Assembly (NCBI RefSeq): GCF_002148795.1
Contig: NZ_MPOB01000009.1
Location: 62,001 to 126,000 of the forward strand
DNA length: 64,000 nucleotides
Origin: Oceanibaculum nanhaiense
GTDB taxonomy: Bacteria; Pseudomonadota; Alphaproteobacteria; Oceanibaculales; Oceanibaculaceae
Reading direction: 5' to 3'
Part shown: in pieces, positions 1-12,510 of the stretch
How positions within the stretch are numbered: the first letter of the stretch is position 1
Layout: the number at the start of each line of letters is the position of its first letter
Position numbers and translations under genes: made by a program
The notes under the pieces: model-generated
What the model saw: only the letters and a program-made list of their open reading frames with translations
Databases searched by the model: none
Told to the model about the DNA's origin: nothing

Positions 1-1
1 C

Positions 2-1741
2 GAGAACGTGCCGGAGGCCTATCGCGGCCTCGACCGCTACAAGGCGCGCGAGAAGATCGTCGCCGATATCGAGGCGCTGGGCCTGTTGGTCGAGATCGAG
101 GACCACCCGCACACCGTGCCGCATGGCGACCGCTCCGGCGTCGCCATCGAGCCCTGGCTGACCGACCAGTGGTTCTGCGATGCCGCCACGCTGGCCAAGC
201 CGGCGTTGGAGGCGGTGGAGACCGGCAAGACCGAGTTCGTGCCCAAGCAGTGGGAAAAGACCTATTACGAGTGGATGCGCAACATCCAGCCCTGGTGCGT
301 GTCGCGTCAGCTCTGGTGGGGCCATCAGATCCCCGCCTGGTACGGGCCGGATGGCAAATATTTCGTCGAGGAAACCGAGAAAGAAGCTGCCGCCGCCGCC
401 GATGCGCATTATGGCAAGCCGGTAGAACTGACCCGCGATCCCGACGTGCTCGACACCTGGTTTTCCTCGGCGCTGTGGCCGTTCTCCACGCTGGGCTGGC
501 CGGAGGAGACGCCGGAGCTGAAGCGGTACTATCCCGGTGACGTACTGGTCACGGGCCTCGACATCATCTTCTTCTGGGTCGCCCGCATGATGATGGCCGG
601 TATCCATTTCGAACAGGATATCCCCTTCAGGACGGTCTATATCCACGCCCTGGTGCGCGACGAGCGCGGCCAGAAGATGTCGAAGTCGAAGGGCAATGTC
701 ATTGACCCGCTGGACCTGATCGACCGGTTCGGCGCCGATGCGCTGCGCTTTACCCTGACGGCGCAGGCCGGGCAGGGGCGCGACATCAAGCTGGCCGAGA
801 GCCGGGTCGAGGGCTATCGCAACTTCGCCACCAAGCTGTGGAACGCAGCGCGCTATTGTGAGATGAACGGGGCACAGCCGGTCGCCGGATTCGATCCCGC
901 CACGGCGAAGCAGCGGGTCAACCGCTGGATCGCCGGCGAGGTGGTGCGAACGGCGAAGAAGATTTCACAGGCCTTTGAAACCTATCGCTTTAACGACGCA
1001 GCCGGGGCGGCTTACCAGTTCGTCTGGGGCAGTTTCTGCGACTGGTATCTGGAATTCACCAAGCCGATCCTGCTGGGCGAGGACGAGGCCGCCAAGGCCG
1101 AAACCCGCGCCATGACCGGCTGGGCGCTGGACCAGATCCTGCTGATGCTGCATCCGATGATGCCCTACATCACCGAGGAGCTGTGGAACGCGCTTGCCGA
1201 GAAGCGGGGCGGGCTGCTGATTTCCGCTGCTTTCCCAGAACTGCCGGACAGCCTGATCGATGCGGAGGCGGATGCCGAGATGGAATGGCTGGTCCGTCTG
1301 ATCAGCGATATCCGCTCGGTGCGCAGCGACATGAATGTGCCGCCCGCCGCCAAGGCGCCGCTGCAGGTGAAGGGCGCCAGCGCCGCCACCCTGGCGCGCT
1401 TCGACTCGCATAACGACATCATCCTGCGCATGGCCCGACTCTCCGGGGTCGAGACGGTGGATGACACCGCCAAGGGCGCGGTGCAGATCGTCCTCGACGA
1501 GGCCACGCTGGCCTTGCCGCTGGCCGACCTGATCGACGTTTCGGTGGAAAAGCAGCGCCTGACCAAGGAGATCGACAAGGTCGAGGTGGAGATCAAGAAG
1601 ATCGCCGCCAAGCTGGCGAACGAGAATTTCGTCGCCAAGGCGCCGCCCGAGGTGGTCGAGGAAAACCAGGAGCGCAAGGCCGACGCCGAGGCCACCCGTG
1701 ACAAGCTGTCGGCGGCCCTGCAGCGGCTGGCGGCGGTGTAG
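2..1741 (+). CDS. valS: Valyl-tRNA synthetase, C-terminal part (runs off left edge)
   Basis: This class I synthetase charges tRNA-Val in the cytoplasm. The reading frame is open from base 2, so the GTG at 8 is an internal valine codon and not a start. About 300 N-terminal residues, including the HIGH motif, lie outside the window. The visible 579 residues contain the end of the catalytic domain with KMSKS encoded at 674-688, the anticodon-binding domain, and a C-terminal charged coiled-coil arm (about the last 65 residues, rich in Lys and Glu) typical of ValRS. It converges on uvrA with a gap of only 5 bases and no visible terminator. Confidence 0.97.
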   Translation, partial: ENVPEAYRGLDRYKAREKIVADIEALGLLVEIEDHPHTVPHGDRSGVAIEPWLTDQWFCDAATLAKPALEAVETGKTEFVPKQWEKTYYEWMRNIQPWCVSRQLWWGHQIPAWYGPDGKYFVEETEKEAAAAADAHYGKPVELTRDPDVLDTWFSSALWPFSTLGWPEETPELKRYYPGDVLVTGLDIIFFWVARMMMAGIHFEQDIPFRTVYIHALVRDERGQKMSKSKGNVIDPLDLIDRFGADALRFTLTAQAGQGRDIKLAESRVEGYRNFATKLWNAARYCEMNGAQPVAGFDPATAKQRVNRWIAGEVVRTAKKISQAFETYRFNDAAGAAYQFVWGSFCDWYLEFTKPILLGEDEAAKAETRAMTGWALDQILLMLHPMMPYITEELWNALAEKRGGLLISAAFPELPDSLIDAEADAEMEWLVRLISDIRSVRSDMNVPPAAKAPLQVKGASAATLARFDSHNDIILRMARLSGVETVDDTAKGAVQIVLDEATLALPLADLIDVSVEKQRLTKEIDKVEVEIKKIAAKLANENFVAKAPPEVVEENQERKADAEATRDKLSAALQRLAAV

Positions 1742-1746
1742 GCCCG

Positions 1747-4596
1747 TTACGCCAGCTTTTTCTCCAGCGCCCGGCTGAGATAGGGCTTCAGGTAGCGTCC
1801 GGTGTGGCTGCGCGGGTTTTCGGCCACTTCCTCGGGCGTGCCGATGGCGACGATCTCGCCGCCGCCGGTGCCGCCCTCTGGGCCAAGATCAATGACCCAG
1901 TCGGCGGTCTTGATGACCTCCAGATTATGCTCGATCACCAGTACCGTGTTGCCCTGCTCGACCAGCGCGTGCAGCACTTCCAGCAGCTTCTTCACATCCT
2001 CGAAATGCAGGCCGGTGGTGGGCTCGTCGAGGATGTAGAGGGTGCGGCCGGTGGCCCGGCGCGACAACTCCTTGGCCAGCTTCACGCGCTGCGCTTCGCC
2101 GCCAGACAGGGTGGTGGCCTGCTGCCCGACATGGACATAGCCGAGCCCGACCCGTTCCAGCGTTTCCATCTTGTCGCGGATCGAGGGGACGGCCTGGAAG
2201 AATTGCGCCGCATCCTCCACCGTCATGTCCAGCACATCGGCGATGGATTTGCCCTTGAAGTGGATTTCCAGCGTCTCGCGGTTGTAGCGCTTGCCCTTGC
2301 AGACGTCGCACTGGACATAGACATCGGGCAGGAAGTGCATCTCGATCTTGATGACGCCATCGCCCTGGCAGGCTTCGCAGCGCCCGCCCTTCACATTGAA
2401 GGAGAAGCGGCCGGGCGCATAGCCCCGCGCCTTCGCTTCCGGCAATCCGGCGAACCAGTCGCGGATCGGCGTGAAGGCGCCGGTATAGGTGGCGGGGTTG
2501 GAGCGCGGCGTGCGGCCGATCGGCGACTGGTCGATGTCGATTACCTTGTCGATCAGCTCGATCCCCTCGATGCGGTCATGCGGAGCGGCATGCTCGCGCG
2601 CATTGTGCAGCCGCCTGGCCAGCGCCTTGTACAGCGTGTCGATGATCAGGGTCGATTTGCCGCCGCCTGACACGCCGGTCACGCAGGCGAAGGTGCCGAG
2701 CGGGATATCGACCGAGACATTCTGCAGATTGTTGCCGGTAGCGCCGGCCAGCCGCAGAATATGGCCCTTCTTGCCCTTGCGGCGCTTTGTTGGCACCGGC
2801 ACCTCGCGCATGCCGGTCAGGTACTGGCCGGTGATGCTTGCCGGATTCTGCATCACCTCTTCGGGCGTGCCGCAGGCGACGACCTTGCCGCCATGCGCGC
2901 CGGCGCCCGGCCCCATATCGACCAGATAATCGGCGGCGCGGATCGAATCCTCGTCATGCTCGACCACGATTACCGTGTTGCCGATATCGCGCAGCCGGCG
3001 CAGCGTGCCAAGCAGCCGGTCATTGTCGCGCTGATGCAGGCCGATGGACGGCTCGTCCAGCACGTACAGCACGCCGGTCAGGCCGGAACCGATCTGCGAG
3101 GCAAGCCGGATGCGCTGGCTTTCGCCGCCCGACAGCGTCGCCGAGGCGCGCGACAGGGTGAGATACTCAAGCCCGACATTCATCAGGAAGCCGAGCCGCT
3201 CATTGATCTCCTTCAGGATGCGCAGCGCGATCTCATTCTGCTTGTCGGTCAGCTTATCGGAGAGGCTGCCGAACCAGTCATGCGCCTCGGCAACGGAGAA
3301 TTCCGCTACTTCCGAGATGTTCAGCCGGTCGAGCTTTACCGCCAGTGCCTCGGGTTTCAGGCGCTGGCCGCCGCAGGTCTCGCAGGGGCTGACACCCTGG
3401 AACTTGCCCAACTCCTCGCGCACCCAGGCGCTGTCGGTCTCGCGGAAACGCCGGGCCAGATTGGTGACGATGCCCTCGAAGGGCTTGTTCGTGGTGTATT
3501 TGCGCAATCCATCGTCGAAGGTCATTTCGACCGCATCCGCCCCGGTGCCGAACAGGATGCCCTGGCGCACCGCCTCCGGCAGGTCGCGGAACGGCGTGTT
3601 CATCTTCACGTCGTAATGCTTCGCCAGGCTTTTCAGCGTCTGCTTGTAATATTGCGAGGTCGAATTGGCCCAGGGGGCTATGGCGCCCTCAGCCAGGCTC
3701 AGCGTGTCGTTCGGCACCACCAGATCAGCATCGAAATACATCTTGGTGCCCAGCCCGTCGCAGGCCGGGCAGGCGCCGAACGGGTTGTTGAAAGAGAACA
3801 GCCGCGGCTCGATCTCATCGATGGTGAAGCCGCTGACCGGGCAGGCGAACTTGGCGGAGAACACCGTCCGCTCGCCGCCATCGGCATTCTCCGCGATGGC
3901 CAGGCCGTCGGCCAGTTCCAGCGCGGTCTCCAGCGAATCGGCGAGCCGCGTCGCCAGGCCCTCGCGCACCACCAGGCGGTCGATCAGCACCTCGATATCG
4001 TGCTTGCGCTTCTTGTCCAGCGCCGGCGCCTCGTCGATCTCGTACAGTTCGCCATCGATCTTCACCCGGGTGAAGCCGCGCTTCTGCAGTTCCTGCAATT
4101 CCTTGCGGTATTCGCCCTTGCGGCCGCGCACGATGGGGGCCAGCAGATACAGCCGCGTGCCTTCCGGCATCGCCACGATGCGATCGACCATCTGGCTGAT
4201 CGTCTGGCTTTCGATCGGCAGGCCGGTGGCGGGCGAGTAGGGGATGCCGACACGCGCGAACAGCAGGCGCATGTAATCGTAGATCTCGGTGACCGTGCCG
4301 ACGGTGGAGCGCGGATTCTTCGAGGTTGTCTTCTGTTCGATGGAGATCGCCGGCGACAGCCCCTCGATCAGGTCCACGTCCGGCTTGCCCATCAGTTCCA
4401 GGAACTGGCGGGCATAGGCCGAGAGGCTCTCGACATAGCGGCGCTGTCCCTCGGCATAGATCGTGTCGAAGGCCAGCGATGACTTGCCGGAGCCGGACAG
4501 GCCGGTGATGACCGTCAGGCTGTTGCGCGGCAGATCGACATCGACACTTTTCAGATTGTGCTCGCGGGCACCGCGAACGCGAATGGTCTCTTGCAT
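1747..4596 (-). CDS. uvrA: UvrABC excinuclease subunit A
   Basis: UvrA is the damage-recognising ATPase of nucleotide excision repair and works with UvrB as an A2B2 complex. The 949 residues match the usual length. Two ABC modules are present: the first Walker A is GLSGSGKSS near residue 32 and the second is GVSGGGKST near residue 640. Both signature motifs are seen (LSGGESQ and LSGGEAQ), as are the CxxC zinc pairs CPAC, CETC, CEAC and CDVC. The gene is divergent from ssb, and the shared 302-base intergenic region carries a LexA box, so SOS induction is expected. Confidence 0.98.
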   Translation of the reverse strand: MQETIRVRGAREHNLKSVDVDLPRNSLTVITGLSGSGKSSLAFDTIYAEGQRRYVESLSAYARQFLELMGKPDVDLIEGLSPAISIEQKTTSKNPRSTVGTVTEIYDYMRLLFARVGIPYSPATGLPIESQTISQMVDRIVAMPEGTRLYLLAPIVRGRKGEYRKELQELQKRGFTRVKIDGELYEIDEAPALDKKRKHDIEVLIDRLVVREGLATRLADSLETALELADGLAIAENADGGERTVFSAKFACPVSGFTIDEIEPRLFSFNNPFGACPACDGLGTKMYFDADLVVPNDTLSLAEGAIAPWANSTSQYYKQTLKSLAKHYDVKMNTPFRDLPEAVRQGILFGTGADAVEMTFDDGLRKYTTNKPFEGIVTNLARRFRETDSAWVREELGKFQGVSPCETCGGQRLKPEALAVKLDRLNISEVAEFSVAEAHDWFGSLSDKLTDKQNEIALRILKEINERLGFLMNVGLEYLTLSRASATLSGGESQRIRLASQIGSGLTGVLYVLDEPSIGLHQRDNDRLLGTLRRLRDIGNTVIVVEHDEDSIRAADYLVDMGPGAGAHGGKVVACGTPEEVMQNPASITGQYLTGMREVPVPTKRRKGKKGHILRLAGATGNNLQNVSVDIPLGTFACVTGVSGGGKSTLIIDTLYKALARRLHNAREHAAPHDRIEGIELIDKVIDIDQSPIGRTPRSNPATYTGAFTPIRDWFAGLPEAKARGYAPGRFSFNVKGGRCEACQGDGVIKIEMHFLPDVYVQCDVCKGKRYNRETLEIHFKGKSIADVLDMTVEDAAQFFQAVPSIRDKMETLERVGLGYVHVGQQATTLSGGEAQRVKLAKELSRRATGRTLYILDEPTTGLHFEDVKKLLEVLHALVEQGNTVLVIEHNLEVIKTADWVIDLGPEGGTGGGEIVAIGTPEEVAENPRSHTGRYLKPYLSRALEKKLA

Positions 4597-4683
4597 GGGG
4601 CAAACCGTCTCGGGAGGTTGTGGCCAGAACTATATGGCGGGCGAATTGCTTTCTTGCCACCTTTCAATTGCTAGCCTACATTA

Positions 4684-4698
4684 GAACAAAAAAAGAAC
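4684..4698. promoter_or_regulatory. LexA (SOS) box between uvrA and ssb
   Basis: The bases read GAAC, seven A residues, then GAAC. On the other strand this is GTTC-N7-GTTC, the direct-repeat LexA operator of alphaproteobacteria. It is 88 bases upstream of the uvrA start and 201 bases upstream of the ssb start, so it probably acts mainly on uvrA and possibly on both. The rest of the 302-base region (4597-4898) is AT-rich and presumably holds both promoters; I see no gene in it. Confidence 0.8.
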
Positions 4699-4898
4699 AA
4701 AGAAAATTTGCGTCAGGAAACTTCAAGTGTATTTCTTGCGGGGTGAAGTTGGTACGGAACCGGAATGACTACCAGGTGGCATCTGAACGCCCTTTGCATG
4801 TAAAGTCGCTTCTTCCGGTGGTTGTTGGCACTGAGCTGGCGCCGCTTTGTCTATGATTTCGTTTGATTTGTATCGATTCTTGAGGTTTGGGGAAACAC

Positions 4899-5405
4899 AT
4901 GGCTGGGTCCGTCAATAAAGTCATTCTGATCGGTAATCTGGGGCGCGACCCGGAAATCCGGTCCATGCAGAACGGTCAGAAGGTGGCGAATCTGGCGCTC
5001 GCGACCTCGGAGAACTGGCGTGACAAGCAGAGCGGCGAGCGGCGCGAGCGCACCGAATGGCACCGGGTCGTGATTTTCAACGAGAACCTGATCGAGATCG
5101 CCGAGAAATATCTGCGCAAGGGCTCGAAGATCTATATCGAAGGCTCGCTGCAGACCCGCAAATGGCAGGACCAGAGTGGCCAGGAGAAATACACGACGGA
5201 GATCGTTCTGCAGCGCTATCGTGGCGAACTGACGATGCTCGATGGCCGGGCCGATGGCGGCAGCGGGTCGGGCGGTGGTTCTGGCGGTGGTTCTGGCGGC
5301 GGCTACGAATCGGCCCAGGACGATTATTCGGGCGGTGCGGCGAGTGGTCCGGCAGGCAGTCCCGCACGGGGCGGCAGCGATCTGGACGATGAGATTCCGT
5401 TCTGA
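4899..5405 (+). CDS. ssb: Single-stranded DNA-binding protein
   Basis: SSB coats single-stranded DNA in replication, recombination and repair. The 168-residue protein has an N-terminal OB fold (about residues 4-110, beginning [16 protein letters not shown]), a Gly/Ser-rich disordered linker and the acidic C-terminal tip DLDDEIPF that binds partner proteins. I chose the ATG at 4899, preceded by a purine-rich GGTTTGGGGA. An in-frame TTG at 4887 would add four residues that are not typical of the family. It is divergent from uvrA, which is a common alphaproteobacterial arrangement. Confidence 0.97.
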   Translation: MAGSVNKVILIGNLGRDPEIRSMQNGQKVANLALATSENWRDKQSGERRERTEWHRVVIFNENLIEIAEKYLRKGSKIYIEGSLQTRKWQDQSGQEKYTTEIVLQRYRGELTMLDGRADGGSGSGGGSGGGSGGGYESAQDDYSGGAASGPAGSPARGGSDLDDEIPF

Positions 5406-5433
5406 TAGGGGAAATCCCGTTCTGATAGGGGAA
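5397..5433. repeat. 20-bp-period duplication over the ssb stop codon
   Basis: The 17-mer CCGTTCTGATAGGGGAA occurs at 5397-5413 and again at 5417-5433. The first copy includes the last ssb codons and the TGA stop, and the second lies just downstream. It looks like a slippage duplication. The protein is unchanged because translation stops in the first copy. Confidence 0.9.
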
Positions 5434-5533
5434 GTGCCCTTATTTCGCCTGACCAACCCAAAAATTAACGCTCTCGAAAGTAATAGAGCCTAAAGTTGGC
5501 AGGCATTTAACATCACATCACAATAGACATTGC

Positions 5534-6616
5534 ATGGCTGGACTCCTCAAAGAGCGTCTGGGGCACTGGGTAAGTTTCTATCCGGAGCCTATCCTGCTCA
5601 TTGAGGGCGGGGTCGTTCGCGATTCGAATATTGCTTTATCCCGATTGATCGGAATCGACGACCCTGCATTCTGCCATGGCCAGCCTTTCGCGCGTGTCGT
5701 CAGTATCGATGCGCAGCGTAAGGAAGGAATTTCCTGGCTGTCGGGCAAGCTAAGCGGACCAGATGCCGACGTGCCCATCGAGGTGCTGCTGCTGCCGCTC
5801 CGTGCCGGAAAGGAAGCGCGCGAGCATATTGTCTATTTGCGCGACCGCCGGCCCTTGCTTGAACGCGAAGAGACCCTGCACAGAGCGAGATTGCAGGCGG
5901 AGACGGAGCGGAACACGGCCCGGCAGTTCCTGGCGCAGATGACGCATGAGCTGCGGACGCCCCTGAACGCCGTGATCGGCTTCAGCGAGATCATGGTCAA
6001 TCAGCTGTTCGGGCCGCTGGATGACCGGTATCGCGACTATGCCGAGGATATCATGCAGAGCGGCCGTCACCTGCTCGGCATCATCAACGATATTCTCGAC
6101 CTGTCGAAGATCGAGGCTGGCGAGATGACGCTCGACGAGCGCCAGGTCGATGTCGGACGGGTGGTGCAGTCCTCGATCCGGATTATCAGCGAGCGCGCAG
6201 CCTTGGGGCAGGTGAGCATACAGGTCGATCCGGCCTGTATTTTTCCTTTCGTTATCGGCGACGAAACCAAGCTGAAGCAGCTTTTTCTCAATCTCCTGTC
6301 AAACGCGGTGAAATTCACGCCGTCGGGCGGCCGCGTTCTGGTGCGCAGCGAGATCGATTCGCGCGGCTGGCTCGCCATCTCTGTCATCGATAGTGGCATC
6401 GGGATGAGTGCTGCCGACTCGAAGATCGCAATGATGCCGTTCAAGCAACTGCACGCCAAGACCGAGCATGACGATCGCGGCACCGGCCTCGGCCTGACGA
6501 TCAGCCAGGCCATCGCGGTGCTGCATAACGGCACGCTGGAACTGGTTAGCGAGGTTGGCAGAGGAACCAGGGTCACGCTGAAACTGCCCGCCGACAGGCT
6601 GATGGCCGTCTCCTGA
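5534..6616 (+). CDS. PAS-domain sensor histidine kinase (soluble, orphan)
   Basis: A two-component kinase of 360 residues. A PAS-like sensor domain covers about residues 15-105, followed by a short helical linker. The HisKA domain has the phospho-acceptor His138 in THELRTP. The HATPase domain shows the N box NLLSNAVKF, the G1 box DSGIGM and the G2 box GTGLGL. No transmembrane segment is present, so it should sense a cytoplasmic signal. There is no receiver domain and no response-regulator gene nearby, so its partner is unknown. The ATG at 5534 is the first start in the frame. Confidence 0.9.
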   Translation: MAGLLKERLGHWVSFYPEPILLIEGGVVRDSNIALSRLIGIDDPAFCHGQPFARVVSIDAQRKEGISWLSGKLSGPDADVPIEVLLLPLRAGKEAREHIVYLRDRRPLLEREETLHRARLQAETERNTARQFLAQMTHELRTPLNAVIGFSEIMVNQLFGPLDDRYRDYAEDIMQSGRHLLGIINDILDLSKIEAGEMTLDERQVDVGRVVQSSIRIISERAALGQVSIQVDPACIFPFVIGDETKLKQLFLNLLSNAVKFTPSGGRVLVRSEIDSRGWLAISVIDSGIGMSAADSKIAMMPFKQLHAKTEHDDRGTGLGLTISQAIAVLHNGTLELVSEVGRGTRVTLKLPADRLMAVS

Positions 6617-6674
6617 GGTGCGTCCGCGCCGATTGGCGTCTTTCGCCTCCCCCCGGCAACAGATATCAGCTGAT

Positions 6675-8030
6675 TCAGCTGAGACCGACGACCCCGTCGA
6701 GAATGGCGCCTTGCAGCTTTGCGCTGCCGATATCCGCGCCGATGAACCGGGCGTCGGTGAGATTGGCACCGGTGAGGTCGGCCTCGTCCAGCTTCGCCCG
6801 CGACAAATCGGCGCCGGCAAGATTGGCATACATCAGCCGGGCGCCACGCAGGTCGGCGCCCACCAGCCGCGCATTGCGCAGGTCCGTGCTGAGGGATCGC
6901 CCGGAACTGCCGACATCGGTCAGCGGCGACAAATCGGCGCCGGCCAGGATCGATTCGTTCAGATGCGCATGTTCCAGGCTTGCCCCGCGCAGATCGGCGT
7001 TGCGCAGGATGGCGGCGCGAAGGTCGGTGCGTGCCAGATTGGCGGTCGCCATCTCCACCCCGGTCAGATTGCAGCCGCGCAAGATGGCTTGTGCCATCGA
7101 AATGGCGGTCAGGCTGCGCCCGGCGAAGTCGCAGCGCGACAGGTCGATGCCGTCCAGCGTCAGCCGCTTGCCCTGGCGTGCCGCGCTCTTGACCCAGATC
7201 TCGTGCATGTCCAGAGCCGCTTCCAGGTCCAGATCGGAGGCTTCCGGCGTCTTCGGCAGGACCGCCCGGGCAAAAACCGGCGAGGAGAGGTGGTTGAGGT
7301 CGAGGATGGCGCCGGTCAGGTCGGCGCCGTCGAAATTGGCGTCGTGAATGCGGGCATTGGTGAGTACGGCGCCCTGGAAATCCGCGCCGGCTGCATTCAC
7401 CCCGTTCAGGTTCACACCGGTCATGATGGCGTTCCGGAAATTGCTCATCCGCAGATCGGCGTTGCGCAGATCCGCGTTGGACAGGTTTGCCTCGCTGAAA
7501 TCGGCGCGCAGCGTGAAGGAACCGCCGATTTTCGCATTGCTTAGGTTCGCCCCTTCGGCGTTGATGGCGGTCATGTCGGCATGGCCGTCGCCATGACTGA
7601 CCACCGTGGGAATCCGGTTGGCGGAGTAGCGCGCCAGGACGGCCTCGCGGATGTCGGCTTCCATCAGATTGGCGCCGATCAGGCTGGCGGCGCGGAAACA
7701 GGCCCCGCGCAAATCGGCGCGTGTCAGGTCGGCGCCGTTGAAGTTGCTGCGGCGCAGATCGGCGGCGTAGAAATTGGAGAATTGCAGCTTGCTCCGCCGG
7801 AACAGGCTGCCGGAAAGTGCGGCGCCGGTGAAATCCGATTCGCGCAGGTCACGCGCGCTGAAATCGGTGTTTTCGAGCCGGAAACCCGATAACAGGGCGC
7901 GACGGCCACCGGGGCGGCCGGACAGCAGCCTTTCGTGAAGTGCCAGGGCCTTGGCAAGATCGACGGGACGGAGACTCTTGAGCTGGGCTCCTTCACCATC
8001 CTGCGAGGCAATCAATTTCGTATCAGCCAT
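6675..8030 (-). CDS. Pentapeptide-repeat protein
   Basis: The 451 residues consist mostly of A(D/N)Lxx pentapeptide repeats, which fold into a right-handed quadrilateral beta-helix. Repeats run from about residue 50 to 245 and from about 300 to the end, with a non-repeat segment of about 55 residues between them (the region around PKTPEASDLDLEAALDMHE). The ATG at 8030 has AGGA 8 bases upstream. There is no signal peptide, so it is probably cytoplasmic. Function is unknown. Some pentapeptide proteins (Qnr, MfpA) mimic DNA and bind gyrase, and this gene is divergent from gyrA. That link is only positional, and the protein is about twice the size of Qnr. Confidence 0.88.
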   Translation of the reverse strand: MADTKLIASQDGEGAQLKSLRPVDLAKALALHERLLSGRPGGRRALLSGFRLENTDFSARDLRESDFTGAALSGSLFRRSKLQFSNFYAADLRRSNFNGADLTRADLRGACFRAASLIGANLMEADIREAVLARYSANRIPTVVSHGDGHADMTAINAEGANLSNAKIGGSFTLRADFSEANLSNADLRNADLRMSNFRNAIMTGVNLNGVNAAGADFQGAVLTNARIHDANFDGADLTGAILDLNHLSSPVFARAVLPKTPEASDLDLEAALDMHEIWVKSAARQGKRLTLDGIDLSRCDFAGRSLTAISMAQAILRGCNLTGVEMATANLARTDLRAAILRNADLRGASLEHAHLNESILAGADLSPLTDVGSSGRSLSTDLRNARLVGADLRGARLMYANLAGADLSRAKLDEADLTGANLTDARFIGADIGSAKLQGAILDGVVGLS

Positions 8031-8312
8031 CAGTTTAATCCTGCCGCGCTTTTTGACAGGGCGTGCGGCACTGGTTCGCCCTGGATTTCGCTGAGCCTAC
8101 TAAAATCATAGGCGCTAATCTTTAAGGCTCTCTTAAGAATGCACGCGGCGAGGCGATGCCGGCTTCGCAAGCCCGTCAGCGGCGTTGTTCGCATTCGCGA
8201 AACATGCTAGAAACCTTGCTCAAACAACAATATCTTGGGGTAAGCCAAGATTGCGCCTCATAATGACGCGCCGCTAAGCCACCATCGCCCGCAACGGAAA
8301 GTTCCCTTCGCC

Positions 8313-11115
<2,803 letters not shown>

Positions 11116-11123
<8 letters not shown>

Positions 11124-11652
11124 GCATCTGACCGGGGTCTATCCGGGCACCTTCGACCCAATCACCCATGGCCATCTGGACATCATCAAGCGGGCCTCGA
11201 AGATGGTCGATCATCTGATCATCGGGGTCGCCCAGAATGCCGGCAAGGGGCCGCTGTTCAGCATTGGCGAGCGACTTGACCTTGTTCGGGGCGAGATCGC
11301 CGCGCTGAATGACACGGGGGAGTACGGCCATATCGAGGCGCGGTCGTTCAGCAATCTGCTGATGCATTTCTGCCAGGCGGCGAATGCCTCGCTGATCATC
11401 CGCGGGCTGCGCGCCGTCTCGGATTTCGAATATGAATTCCAGATGGCCGGCATGAATGCCCGCCTCGACCCGAAGATCGAGACCGTGTTCCTGATGGCCT
11501 CGGAACGCCACCATTTTATCTCCTCGCGCTTCGTGAAGGAGATTGGTGCTCTGGGCGGCGATATCAGTTCCTTCGTGCCGCCCCGCATTGCCGAGCGCGT
11601 TATGCACCGCTTCGCCAAGGACAACACGCCGGAAGTCGAGACCCGCGCCTGA
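11116..11652 (+). CDS. coaD: Phosphopantetheine adenylyltransferase
   Basis: CoaD transfers AMP from ATP to 4'-phosphopantetheine, the fourth step of coenzyme A synthesis. The 178-residue protein has the nucleotidyltransferase signature [14 protein letters not shown] near the N-terminus and the SSRFVKEIG motif typical of the family. The ATG at 11116 lies inside the gyrA end (ATGAATAA), so the two are probably co-transcribed and translationally coupled. The C-terminus is about 10 residues longer than in E. coli. Confidence 0.96.
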
Positions 11653-11751
11653 ATTCAATTGCCCATATAGGGTGCATACAGGGATTGACCGGGCGGGCAA
11701 GCTTGCCTAGGTTGCCGGCACCCGAACGCACCTTGGTGCGTATCGTGCAAA

Positions 11752-11827
11752 GAGTCCTTAGCTCAGCCGGTAGAGCAACTGACTTTTAATCAGTAGGTCG
11801 TGGGTTCGAGTCCCACAGGACTCACCA
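11752..11827 (+). tRNA. tRNA-Lys (anticodon TTT)
   Basis: A 76-base cloverleaf with acceptor stem GAGTCCT paired with AGGACTC, anticodon loop CTTTTAA (anticodon TTT), T-loop GTTCGAG and an encoded 3' CCA at 11825-11827. Confidence 0.97.
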
Positions 11828-11862
11828 ATTTCCGCCAGCGCGATGACCGTTTCCGCTAAGGT

Positions 11863-12510
11863 ATGGTCATGCTGCTGCGGCTCCTTTCCCTTCTGCTGCT
11901 TCTGGCTGGCTGCGCTTCCGGCGACAGCGTGCCGGCCGATATTGCCGCGCGCGACGGACCGCCGGCCCGGACCCTTCATGTCATCAGCAATGGCTGGCAT
12001 GCCGGCATCATCCTGGCACGCTCTGACCTGCCGGTGGGGCTGCTGCCCGAGGCGGCGGATTTTCCCGCTGCCGCCTGGCTGGAGTTTGGCTGGGGCGACC
12101 GCGAATATTACCCCAATCCGCGCCCCACGATGGGGATGGCGCTGGCCGCCGGGCTGACGCCGACGCCAGCGGTATTGCATATCGCCGGCCGTGCGGCACT
12201 GCCGGAGGCGGGCGGGAAGCTGGAAATCCTGCGCTTTCGCATCAGCGAGGCGGGGCTGCGCCGCTTGGTGGAACGCATCGATGCCGCCATGGAGCGCCCC
12301 GCCGGTCAGGATCGTGCGGCCAGCCTTGCCCCCGGCCTTTACGAGACCAGCCTGTTCTACCCGGCGCGGGGGGAGTTCCACCTGTTCAACACCTGCAACA
12401 GCTGGGTCGCGCGCAAGCTGGCCTGGGCCGGCCTGCCGGTCAGCGATTCCGGGGTAACGATGGCCGAGGATCTGATGGTGCAGCTGAGACCGCTGGCTGT
12501 GCCGCGTTAG
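11863..12510 (+). CDS. DUF2459 lipoprotein (TIGR02117 family)
   Basis: A 215-residue protein of unknown function. It begins with a lipoprotein signal peptide (lipobox LLAGC, Cys17), so the mature protein should be anchored in a membrane facing the periplasm. The rest matches the DUF2459 pattern, with SNGWHAGIIL early and the Cys-containing FNTCNSWVARKL near the C-terminus. The family is known mainly from genomes, sometimes near urease genes. There are none here. It follows tRNA-Lys directly and overlaps the end of the convergent aminotransferase gene by 4 bases. Confidence 0.8.
   Translation: MVMLLRLLSLLLLLAGCASGDSVPADIAARDGPPARTLHVISNGWHAGIILARSDLPVGLLPEAADFPAAAWLEFGWGDREYYPNPRPTMGMALAAGLTPTPAVLHIAGRAALPEAGGKLEILRFRISEAGLRRLVERIDAAMERPAGQDRAASLAPGLYETSLFYPARGEFHLFNTCNSWVARKLAWAGLPVSDSGVTMAEDLMVQLRPLAVPR

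Noticed and set aside
2761..4482. 573-residue open frame on the plus strand across uvrA
   Set aside because: It is antisense to a full-length, well-conserved UvrA. Its composition is that of a GC-rich shadow frame and it has no recognisable domain.
6618..7544. Repetitive 308-residue frame with IGA/VGA repeats
   Set aside because: It is the antisense of the pentapeptide repeats, whose period of 15 bases makes any frame repetitive.
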